The notes under the pieces were generated by a model. It was not told the DNA's origin, did no database searches, and saw nothing but the letters and a program-made list of their open reading frames with translations. Both the position numbers and the translations under genes were made by a program. This document shows positions 7,794 through 14,407 of a stretch of DNA of 32,013 nt, one piece after another (the first letter of the stretch is position 1; every line of letters begins with the position of its first letter). Source of the DNA: Natronincola peptidivorans (GTDB lineage: Bacteria > Bacillota > Clostridia > Peptostreptococcales > Natronincolaceae); the NCBI RefSeq assembly GCF_900111615.1, contig NZ_FOHU01000023.1, forward strand, positions 1 to 32,013, given 5' to 3'.

Positions 7794-8342
7794 CTACCCA
7801 TTGTCTTTTTTTCCTCTAGCGCCTTTTATTTTAACATTATCTAGATCGTTAGATTTAGCTCTTTCTAAGGCTTGAATCTCTTCAACAGAAAGGTTGTAAT
7901 TTGATTGTCCTTCTTTAACAGGTTTAGCATATGAGATGGTTTCTGCTCTTCCATGAATTCCTGTTAAAATGATTCCAGTATCATTGTTATCTAACAAAGC
8001 TATGGAATAACTCAAATCACTTCCTACATCTTGAAATGCGTTATATCGGACAATACCTACTTTTTGAATGGAGAAGCTTATTCGATTTTCTAATATGTCT
8101 AATTTGGAATAAAGCTCCTTAAAATCCTCCTGTACTTCTTCTACTTTAGCAATATGCTCCATTAGTACATTTTCTATGTTTTTTCCACTTGTACCTTTAA
8201 CCAATCGCTTGTATTTATCTTTTAAATTAGCTGTCATGCTGTAGTTTATTGCTAGTAAAATAATTAGAAATAAGTTCATTACTAAACCAGTAAAAATAAA
8301 AGTTAAAGAATACGCGTCTATAATAGACAAAACCTCTTGCAT
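7794..8342 (-). CDS. DUF4446-family membrane-anchored protein
   Basis: A 182-residue protein with one N-terminal membrane helix (about residues 13-34, FIFTGLVMNLFLIILLAIN), a coiled-coil-like charged stretch (about 35-92), then a compact domain with VGIVRYNAFQDVGSDLSYSI and LDNNDTGIILTGIHGR, diagnostic of DUF4446. The C-terminus is basic. The family is uncharacterised but recurs near parB and yyaC in clostridial genomes, which hints at a role connected to the chromosome origin, envelope or sporulation; that is inference. GGGAG precedes the ATG at 8342. It abuts the lipid kinase gene. Confidence 0.85.
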   Translation of the reverse strand: MQEVLSIIDAYSLTFIFTGLVMNLFLIILLAINYSMTANLKDKYKRLVKGTSGKNIENVLMEHIAKVEEVQEDFKELYSKLDILENRISFSIQKVGIVRYNAFQDVGSDLSYSIALLDNNDTGIILTGIHGRAETISYAKPVKEGQSNYNLSVEEIQALERAKSNDLDNVKIKGARGKKDNG

Positions 8343-8570
8343 ACAATTTCTCCCTTCCCTGACTTCTTTCTTTGTTTTTATAAACTAGTTCTTATTTTTT
8401 GTTGATACAATCAAATATCACATTTTATATTCTACAACCTTTGATTGTTTCCCTTCTAAACCCATTAAAATATACTGATGTAATTTTTCCCTCTTTAGCC
8501 TTTATTTTTATATCCTTCTTAAATAGTGTTTCTTGTTTTTTTAAAGCTAAAGAACAAGAAAAAAATCCAA

Positions 8571-8612
8571 TCACCTCAACATATTTTAAGTAAGCTTAAG
8601 TGTTGGATTTTT
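8571..8612 (-). terminator. Inverted repeat, possible terminator for the desulfurase-like gene
   Basis: AAAAATCCAA (8571-8580) pairs perfectly with TTGGATTTTT (8603-8612). Read on the minus strand the right arm ends in a run of T, as expected for an intrinsic terminator, though the loop of 22 bases is long. An adjacent TTCTTGTT/AACAAGAA pair lies at 8530-8570. Confidence 0.35.
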
Positions 8613-8711
8613 ATAGATATACAAATCGAAAGCTATCATTATACTAAGATTTGTTTGGATATTGCTAAGCTTAATTTTGATACACTAAAGGGCTGCATTT
8701 GCAGACAATAG

Positions 8712-8829
8712 CCATGGTGTCCGATTCATGGAAATGAAAAATACGTTAAGAAATTCGTATGTTTGAATGCAGTGAGTTTGCAAATTTTAGTGTTTTTCAT
8801 TGGAATGGATTGTAGACATCATCCATTGG
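8712..8829. repeat. Long imperfect fold-back element (MITE- or REP-like)
   Basis: The two halves of this 118-base segment are imperfect reverse complements. The core pairs AATGAAAAATAC (8733-8744) with GTGTTTTTCATT (8790-8801) with one G-T wobble; outside it CCATGG..TGTC..ATTCATGG faces GAATGG..GACATCATCCATTGG, and inside it AAATTCG faces CAAATTT. The middle contains GAATGCAGTGAGTTTGCA. It is more GC-balanced than its surroundings. This architecture is typical of small non-autonomous repeats, but only one copy is in the window. Confidence 0.5.
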
Positions 8830-8957
8830 TGAAACCGCAGGCCTGTGTTTATCAAATTTACGATCCATCATTGTATACCTAATTATAGCAAATAAAAAAA
8901 TGTATATTTTAACTTCTTAGATTGTACATCTATATTTAATTTTTTTGTTTTTCTTTT

Positions 8958-10103
8958 TTATATTACCTCTTCCTTTATGTTTCTTATTGCTTCTATCGCT
9001 ATCTTCACCTCTTCTTTTGTGGTAAAATATCCAAAACTAAACCTCACAGTTCCTTGCTCAAGAGTCCCTATCGTCTTGTGGGCCATAGGAGCGCAGTGAA
9101 GGCCTGGTCTTATTCCAACATCAAAAACCTTATCCAAAACATAACCTATTTCAGAAGAATCCTCTTCACCTATATTGATAGAAACAACTGCCGCCTGTTT
9201 TGTTGCATCCTGTTTCCCATAAATAATTATGCCGGGAATGTTTTTCACTCCTTCAAGAAAGCAGCTGGTGATTTCTTCCTCGTGCTTTCTAATTTTATCT
9301 AACCCTTCCTTTAGGATAAATTCAATCCCTGCTGTTAAGCCAGCTATTCCAGGGGTGTTAGGAGTGCCGCTCTCATATCTGTCAGGCAGCATTAATGGTT
9401 GTGTTAACTCCTGTGACTTACTTCCAGTGCCACCTTCTTTAAAGTGCTTTACTTCTACTCCTTCTCCAATAAATAAGATCCCTGTCCCTTGAGGCCCCAT
9501 TAATCCCTTGTGTCCAGCTGTAGCTAATAAATCAATATTCATGTTTTTTACATCTATGTCATATACTCCTGCCGTTTGAGCAGCGTCTACTAAAAACAAT
9601 ACATTTTTTCTCTTTGCAATTTCCCCAATTTCTTCAATTGGCATGATGGTTCCCGTCACATTAGAGGCATGCGTAACAACAATTAGCTTTGTGTTTTCTT
9701 TAATTGCTCTCTCTATCAGCCTTGGATTAAGCCCCCCTGCCTCATCGCATTGTATAACAGTGTTCTCTACACCATTATTTTCTAAGGATTTTATGGGTCT
9801 CATAACAGAGTTGTGCTCCATGCTGGTGGTGATAACATGGTCTCCTTCTTCTAAAACACCTTTGATAGCAAGATTTAAAGCCTCCGTTGCATTACAAGTA
9901 AAAATTACTTGCATAGGGTCGTCTATATTGAACAGCCTACAAACCATTTCTCTTCCTTTGAAAATCACTCTCCCTGCTTCAAGAGCAAGCTTATGCCCCG
10001 ATCGCCCAGGATTAGCACCATAGTTTTTCATGTTGTTCAAAACAGCTTCATAAACCATCTCTGGTTTTGGAAAAGTTGTAGCTGCATTGTCTAAATATAT
10101 CAT
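8958..10103 (-). CDS. Cysteine desulfurase-like PLP enzyme (class V aminotransferase fold)
   Basis: A 381-residue PLP enzyme of the NifS/SufS-like class V group. It begins MIYLDNAATTFPKP, as in desulfurases. The PLP-binding lysine is in TAGHKGLMGPQGTG (about residue 199) and the candidate catalytic cysteine is in RPGLHCAPMAHKTIGT (about 337), matching the subfamily with GLHCAP near the end rather than IscS. Such proteins mobilise sulfur from cysteine or selenium from selenocysteine; the acceptor is unknown because no iscU or sufU is adjacent. ATG at 10103 with AGGGGAGA is chosen; the frame extends upstream to 10139 without a ribosome-binding site. It appears to have its own promoter and to be monocistronic. 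Confidence 0.9.
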   Translation of the reverse strand: MIYLDNAATTFPKPEMVYEAVLNNMKNYGANPGRSGHKLALEAGRVIFKGREMVCRLFNIDDPMQVIFTCNATEALNLAIKGVLEEGDHVITTSMEHNSVMRPIKSLENNGVENTVIQCDEAGGLNPRLIERAIKENTKLIVVTHASNVTGTIMPIEEIGEIAKRKNVLFLVDAAQTAGVYDIDVKNMNIDLLATAGHKGLMGPQGTGILFIGEGVEVKHFKEGGTGSKSQELTQPLMLPDRYESGTPNTPGIAGLTAGIEFILKEGLDKIRKHEEEITSCFLEGVKNIPGIIIYGKQDATKQAAVVSINIGEEDSSEIGYVLDKVFDVGIRPGLHCAPMAHKTIGTLEQGTVRFSFGYFTTKEEVKIAIEAIRNIKEEVI

Positions 10104-10144
10104 AAAAATCTCCCCTTTGTGACTAGGTATAAATTTCATTATCT

Positions 10145-10153
10145 ATTATAACA
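10145..10153 (-). promoter_or_regulatory. Extended -10 promoter for the desulfurase-like gene
   Basis: TGT-TATAAT on the minus strand is a consensus extended -10, about 40 bases upstream of the start codon. The -35 position (ATAGCA) is weak. Transcription would begin about 10138, giving a leader of roughly 35 bases. Confidence 0.45.
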
Positions 10154-10285
10154 TATTCTATTGTCTTTGCTATGTTATCTCTTTAGTATGTTACTATAGA
10201 AAATTTTTATCGTTTTTATTTTTGAAAAGATTTTTTCTATACAGGACGCTTTAGGTTTTTTGTTTGACTTTATTAAAATCTAAAA

Positions 10286-10316
10286 CACATGGAACGCATT
10301 TCATGCGTTCCATGTT
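10286..10316 (-). terminator. Intrinsic terminator of the parA-parB transcript
   Basis: ACATGGAACGCAT (10287-10299) pairs perfectly with ATGCGTTCCATGT (10303-10315), a 13-bp stem with a three-base loop. On the minus strand it is followed by GTTTTAGATTTT; on the plus strand by TTTAATGTTTTTT, so it may act in both directions. It lies about 165 bases past the parB stop. Confidence 0.75.
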
Positions 10317-10463
10317 TAATGTTTTTTAGTAAGTTTTTTTCTTTAATTATAGCACTTAATCTTCCTCTGTAGCATCAGACTAAGCACCTCATCCTTTATA
10401 TAGCTTCAGTTAAAATTTAATAAGAGCACTAATCCTCTCCGTTAAGTCTCGTTCTATACGGTG

Positions 10464-10481
10464 AAGTTTCACGTGAAACTT
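10464..10481. promoter_or_regulatory. parS site (perfect 18-bp palindrome)
   Basis: AAGTTTCACGTGAAACTT is a perfect palindrome with the full 14-base parS core GTTTCACGTGAAAC; only the outermost consensus T and A differ. It overlaps the last base of the parB stop codon. It is the expected loading site for ParB clamps. Confidence 0.85.
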
Positions 10482-11362
10482 TAAATATTTGTCTCAAATA
10501 AACTTAAAATTCTTTCTAAGTCCTGGTCGTTATAGTATTCTATTTCTATTTTTCCTTTTTTTCTCCCCTTTGAAACATTTACCTTTGTACCAAAAAAGCT
10601 TTTTAAGTCTTCCTCTATTTTTGCCAAAATAAAATCTTTTTCTCTTTTCTTTTCCTTTTCTTTCTTTTTGGGTTTTAATAAGCATCGGACATGTTCTTCA
10701 ACTTGTCTTACATTCATTTTCTCTTTTTCTACCATTAGGGCTACCTGGTATTGTTGTTCTGTTGCTTCAAGGCTTAACAAAGCTCTGCCATGGCCAGCAG
10801 TTATTTTTTCTTCTTTAATCATATCTACAACCCGCGCATCTAATTGTAACAACCTTAGAATGTTAGCTATATAAGGCCTGCTTTTCCCTATCGCCTCTGC
10901 CAATTGATCCTGGGTTATTTTATAGGTATCTATTAAATATTTATAAGCCTTAGCTTCTTCCATAATATTAAGATCTTCTCTTTGAATGTTTTCAATAAGG
11001 GCGATCTCCATTAGTTGCTGCTTGTTGTGGTTTCTAATGATACAAGGGATTTCTTTTAATCCTGCTTCTCTAGCAGCTCTCCATCGTCTTTCTCCAGCGA
11101 TAATCATAAAGCCTTTTTCTTTTTCAATTACAATAATGGGTTGGATTAACCCTTGCGCTTTTATAGAATTTGCCAATTCTTCAAGGGCTTCCTTTTTAAA
11201 GCTTTTTCTAGGTTGATTTTCATTAGGAGAAATTTTGTTAATGTTAATATTTTGTATGCTGTTTTCATTAAAAATTTCTTCTACAACCTCCATTGTGTTT
11301 AGTTGAGGAATTAAGGCTTGAAGTCCTTTTCCTAACCCCTTTTTCTTGTTTGCCTTTGCCAT
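10481..11362 (-). CDS. parB: Chromosome-partitioning protein ParB (Spo0J)
   Basis: A 293-residue ParB. The N-terminus KKGLGKGLQALIPQ is the ParA-activating peptide; GERRWRAAREAG (about 90-101) is the CTP-binding box; ITQDQLAEAIGKSRPYIANILRLLQL is the helix-turn-helix that recognises parS; the C-terminal dimerisation region is lysine-rich. ParB loads at parS, slides as a CTP clamp and recruits SMC to organise the origin. The ATG follows the parA stop without a gap, with GAGGATGTGA as the likely ribosome-binding site, so the two are translationally coupled. A parS palindrome abuts the stop codon. Distinguished from the paralogue at 12764 by the GKGL N-terminus. Confidence 0.96.
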   Translation of the reverse strand: MAKANKKKGLGKGLQALIPQLNTMEVVEEIFNENSIQNININKISPNENQPRKSFKKEALEELANSIKAQGLIQPIIVIEKEKGFMIIAGERRWRAAREAGLKEIPCIIRNHNKQQLMEIALIENIQREDLNIMEEAKAYKYLIDTYKITQDQLAEAIGKSRPYIANILRLLQLDARVVDMIKEEKITAGHGRALLSLEATEQQYQVALMVEKEKMNVRQVEEHVRCLLKPKKKEKEKKREKDFILAKIEEDLKSFFGTKVNVSKGRKKGKIEIEYYNDQDLERILSLFETNI

Positions 11363-12136
11363 TTATATCACATCCTCTTCCAAATCTATAAATTCCTCAG
11401 CCAATTCTAGATAAGCCTCCGCTCCTTTGGATTTGTTGTCATAGTAAATAATGGGCTGTCCATAGCTTGGAGCCTCTGCTAACCTTACGTTTCTGGGTAT
11501 GATGGTGGCATAAACCTTTCCTTTAAAGTAGTTTTTTACTTCATCCACTACTTGTATTGATAGATTTGTTCTACCATCAAACATGCTTAATACCACCCCT
11601 TGTATTTCTAGGTCGGGATTTATGTTTTGTTTTACTAATTGAATTGTGTTCATTAATTGACTTACTCCTTCTAGTGCATAATATTCGCATTGAATAGGAA
11701 TCAATACAGTGTCAACTGCTGAAAGAGAGTTAATGGTTAATAATCCTAATGAAGGTGGACAATCTACAAAAATATAGTCATAATCTCCTCTAATTGTATT
11801 AATAGCGCTTCTTAGTTTTTTTTCTCTATCTGTAGTAGACACCAGCTCTATTTCTGCTCCGGCTAATTCATTGCTTGAAGGTATTAAATCAATATTTTCA
11901 TATTCTGTTTTGATAACAGCATCTTTAATATCTACCTCATCTATCATTACATCATAAATACTGTATTCTAGTTGACTTTTATCTACTCCAAACCCGCTGG
12001 TGGTGTTTCCTTGAGGATCAATATCTATGACACATACCTTTTTGCCTTTGCTGGCTATACATGCACTCAAATTAACATTTGTTGTTGTTTTTCCAACCCC
12101 TCCCTTTTGATTAAAAATCGCTATCACTTTACCCAT
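11363..12136 (-). CDS. parA: Chromosome-partitioning ATPase ParA (Soj)
   Basis: A 257-residue deviant-Walker ATPase. MGKVIAIFNQKGGVGKTTTN gives the P-loop at residues 11-18 with the signature lysine; DIDPQGNTTSGFGV and YIFVDCPPSLGLLT supply the switch motifs. Soj cycles between ATP-bound dimers on the nucleoid and ADP forms; it works with ParB in origin segregation and, in Bacillus, modulates DnaA. Length and motifs are typical of chromosomal Soj. GGAGG precedes the ATG at 12136. The upstream 209 bases to the divergent transporter gene are AT-rich and must hold the promoters of both, though I cannot place a convincing -35/-10 pair. Confidence 0.96.
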   Translation of the reverse strand: MGKVIAIFNQKGGVGKTTTNVNLSACIASKGKKVCVIDIDPQGNTTSGFGVDKSQLEYSIYDVMIDEVDIKDAVIKTEYENIDLIPSSNELAGAEIELVSTTDREKKLRSAINTIRGDYDYIFVDCPPSLGLLTINSLSAVDTVLIPIQCEYYALEGVSQLMNTIQLVKQNINPDLEIQGVVLSMFDGRTNLSIQVVDEVKNYFKGKVYATIIPRNVRLAEAPSYGQPIIYYDNKSKGAEAYLELAEEFIDLEEDVI

Positions 12137-12345
12137 TTTACTTTGCCTCCTTTTCTACTACACTTAAGTCGCTTTTGTATATTATTAAATTTCTAATAAT
12201 TTTTCTTTTTCCCTTTTATTTTTTAAAAAAACTTTCTAAGGATTTTACTAATAATAAGTTTTTTTTAAGAATATAATGATTTATGATGACAAAAGAAAAA
12301 TCAACAGCTATTCTTTTTTGCAAAAGATTGTAAGGAGGTTTCACT

Positions 12346-12615
12346 ATGTTGCGTATGATTTTAACAACCTTTTTTATTGTTTTTGTGGCAGAGCTAGGAG
12401 ATAAAACACAGCTTCAAACTATGCTTTTAGCCACCCAAAGCAAATCCATATGGCCTGTTTTTATTGGAGCATCTTTAGCTTTAATCCTTAGCTCTTTTGT
12501 TGGTGTCTTTGCTGGAACTTTTTTGATGAAATATATTCCTCCCCATTATTTGCAAACAGCAGCTGGGTTAGCTTTTATTGTTATTGGTTTTTTAACCTTA
12601 TTTAATAAAATTTAA
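12346..12615 (+). CDS. Half-size UPF0016/GDT1 (TMEM165-like) cation transporter
   Basis: An 89-residue protein with three hydrophobic segments and the family motif E-L-G-D-K-T at residues 16-21 (FVAELGDKTQL). UPF0016 members normally carry two such domains with the E-x-G-D-K/R-S/T motif and move Mn2+, Ca2+ or H+; single-domain forms act as dimers or pair with a second gene, which is not adjacent here. Ion specificity cannot be read from sequence. GGAGG precedes the ATG. It is transcribed against the fork, between noc and parA, and ends in strong stem-loops. I looked for a yybP-ykoY manganese riboswitch upstream and saw none. Confidence 0.85.
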   Translation: MLRMILTTFFIVFVAELGDKTQLQTMLLATQSKSIWPVFIGASLALILSSFVGVFAGTFLMKYIPPHYLQTAAGLAFIVIGFLTLFNKI

Positions 12616-12638
12616 AAAAGCACCTTCCTGAATGCGGG

Positions 12639-12671
12639 CAGGGGATTTCATACCCTACAACCCCTGTTTTT
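12639..12671 (+). terminator. Intrinsic terminator of the GDT1-like gene
   Basis: CAGGGG (12639-12644) pairs with CCCCTG (12661-12666), followed immediately by five T. The gene stops at 12615. Confidence 0.6.
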
Positions 12672-12709
12672 ATATAATAGTAAAGTAGCACTTTGCTATT
12701 ATATAAAAA
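12667..12709. terminator. 19-bp AT-rich hairpin between convergent genes
   Basis: The arms 12667-12685 and 12691-12709 are complementary along 19 bases with a single G-T wobble, around a five-base loop TAGCA. T-runs occur at both ends, so it can terminate in both directions. It overlaps the T-tract of the preceding hairpin. Confidence 0.6.
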
Positions 12710-12740
12710 AAGATTACTAAATTTCCTCTAGTAATCTTTT
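12708..12740 (-). terminator. Terminator hairpin downstream of noc
   Basis: AAAAGATTACT (12708-12718) pairs with AGTAATCTTTT (12730-12740) through 11 bp. On the minus strand it follows the noc stop at 12764 by 23 bases and is trailed by a T-run (from the A-run at 12704-12711). Confidence 0.6.
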
Positions 12741-12763
12741 ATACGTTGTTTTTATTTTCAACA

Positions 12764-13561
12764 TTACCCTTTAGGTATTTTTAACGTTACTTCAATAAAA
12801 TCTCCTTTATCTACTTGTTTAAATTCAGCCCTCTCTTGTTTATCTTTAATAGCTTCATAAGCTTGCTTTATCGTGTTAATGTAAATCTTATAATTCATAA
12901 AGCTTTTTATTTTTTGTTTACTTTTAGGTTCTTTCTCTGCTGTTATTTCCTCTATCATCATTTGAATAAACTCTTCTGTTTTCTTTACATTATAATCATT
13001 CTTAATAATCTTATCTATCGCTAAAGCCCTCAACTCATCATCTGGAAGCTTTAATAGTGCTCGAGCATGTCTTTCAGTTAAATTGTGCTCTAATAATTTT
13101 TGTTTTATTTCATCCTTTAACCTTAAGATCCTCAGTTTGTTTGCAACAGTAGATTGGTTTTTGCCTATGCGTATAGCTAACTCCTGTTGGGTTAACCCAT
13201 GATCCTCGATTAAATTAGCATACCCTTGAGCTTCTTCTATAAAATTTAAATCCTCTCTTTGAAGATTTTCTATAATAGCTAAAACAGCTGAATCTTTATC
13301 ATTAAACTGATTGTTAACTATAGCAGGTATTGTTTCTAGTTTGGCAAGCTTTGCAGCTTTTACTCTTCTTTCCCCTGCTATTAACTCATATTTTCCTTCC
13401 CCTATTTGTCTCACGCTAATGGGTTGTAGTACTCCATAGGCTTTAATTGATTGACTTAACTCTTGAAGACTGGCTTGAGAAAAGCTTCGTCTAGGTTGAT
13501 AAGGATTGGAAATAACAGAATCTATCGTTATCTCAAGAACTCTTTTTTCAGCATTACTCAT
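12764..13561 (-). CDS. noc: Nucleoid occlusion protein Noc (ParB paralogue)
   Basis: A 265-residue ParB-like protein whose sequence and position (immediately after rsmG) fit Noc, which binds chromosomal sites and blocks Z-ring assembly over the nucleoid. Visible: SNPYQPRRSFS, CTP-binding box GERRVKAA (about 63-70), NLQREDLNFIEEAQGYANL, helix-turn-helix LTQQELAIRIGKNQSTVANKL, HARALLKL, and the C-terminus VTLKIPKG like Noc's. The N-terminus (MSNAEKRVLEITID) lacks the basic amphipathic membrane-binding helix of Bacillus Noc; the frame stays open upstream but contains no ATG, GTG or TTG before the rsmG end. GAGGG lies before the ATG at 13561. A parB duplicate is the alternative name. Confidence 0.85.
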   Translation of the reverse strand: MSNAEKRVLEITIDSVISNPYQPRRSFSQASLQELSQSIKAYGVLQPISVRQIGEGKYELIAGERRVKAAKLAKLETIPAIVNNQFNDKDSAVLAIIENLQREDLNFIEEAQGYANLIEDHGLTQQELAIRIGKNQSTVANKLRILRLKDEIKQKLLEHNLTERHARALLKLPDDELRALAIDKIIKNDYNVKKTEEFIQMMIEEITAEKEPKSKQKIKSFMNYKIYINTIKQAYEAIKDKQERAEFKQVDKGDFIEVTLKIPKG

Positions 13562-13681
13562 CCTAATCCCTCTTTTCTTAAGGAAATTCCATTGTATTAT
13601 TATTTCTATACAAAGACTTCTACTCCTTCTGTTAATTTTAAAAAAATCTTATTTTCGTTTTACAAAAAATTATTGTTAAAG

Positions 13682-14401
13682 CTATTTTATAGGGTTTTTG
13701 GAAGGTTTACCTGCTTTTCTAGGATATTTTGTCGAGGTTTGTTTTATTTTCTCTATTACTAAAATATTGTGTGTAATATCACTAAAGGGTAAGGTTATAT
13801 CCTTTTTATCTACTATTTTTCCTCCCAGTATTTTTACTGCTTTCTCTCCTTCTATTAGCTCATCTTCTAGCGCTTTCCCTTTTTGACAAATGAAATATCC
13901 CCCTATTTTTACAAAAGGAAGACAATACTCTGCTAGAATGTTCAGAGGAGCTACAGCCCTTGCTATAGCGTATTCATAGTTTTCTCTATAGGCTTTATTT
14001 TGTCCATAATCCTCCGCCCTTCCATGGACAAACTCTACCTCTGTTAATTCTAATTGAAGACAAACCTCTTTTAAAAAGTTAATCCTTTTGTTTAAGGAAT
14101 CTAGCAACGTTAACTTTAACTTTGGAAAAATAACTTTAAGTGGTATCCCTGGAAAGCCCGCCCCCGTACCTACATCGATCATTCTTCCTTTGTTTTCTAA
14201 CTGGTTTACTTGTACACAGGATATAGAGTCTAAAAAGTGCTTTATTATAACTTCTCTTTCTTCCTCTATGGCAGTAAGATTCATTTTTTGATTCCATTCT
14301 AATAATAACTCTTTGTATTTTATAAATTTTTTTGTTTGTTCTTCCTCTATTTTTACACCTAGTTGACTGCTGCCTTCCATTAAAAGCTTATTTATTTCCA
14401 T
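13682..14401 (-). CDS. rsmG: 16S rRNA (guanine-527 N7) methyltransferase
   Basis: RsmG (GidB) methylates G527 of 16S rRNA using S-adenosylmethionine. In the 239-residue protein the N-terminal helices carry YKELLLEWNQKMNLTAI, the SAM-binding loop is IDVGTGAGFPGIPL (75-88), and LDSLNKRINFLKEV and YAIARAVAPL are family signatures. The C-terminal tail (KYPRKAGKPSKNPIK) matches the usual basic end. It starts six bases after the mnmG stop, so they are cotranscribed. Loss of RsmG is known to give low-level streptomycin resistance in other bacteria. Confidence 0.96.
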   Translation of the reverse strand: MEINKLLMEGSSQLGVKIEEEQTKKFIKYKELLLEWNQKMNLTAIEEEREVIIKHFLDSISCVQVNQLENKGRMIDVGTGAGFPGIPLKVIFPKLKLTLLDSLNKRINFLKEVCLQLELTEVEFVHGRAEDYGQNKAYRENYEYAIARAVAPLNILAEYCLPFVKIGGYFICQKGKALEDELIEGEKAVKILGGKIVDKKDITLPFSDITHNILVIEKIKQTSTKYPRKAGKPSKNPIK

Positions 14402-14407
14402 TGTTTA

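Larger units (their letters stand above)
8343..8957. other. 615-base non-coding region rich in inverted repeats
   Basis: No credible gene is seen on either strand. The region holds at least three fold-back structures: ACAATCAAA/TTTGATTGT at 8407-8448, AAAAATCCAA/TTGGATTTTT at 8571-8612, and the long element at 8712-8829. It separates DUF4446 from the cysteine desulfurase-like gene. Its small open frames are low-complexity and lack ribosome-binding sites. Confidence 0.6.

Noticed and set aside
8399-8711. Two overlapping 61-64-codon ORFs in the long spacer
   Set aside because: Low-complexity composition, no ribosome-binding sites, and they overlap inverted repeats.
12137-12345. yybP-ykoY manganese riboswitch before the GDT1-like gene
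   Set aside because: The conserved G-rich internal loops are not present; the region is nearly all A and T.
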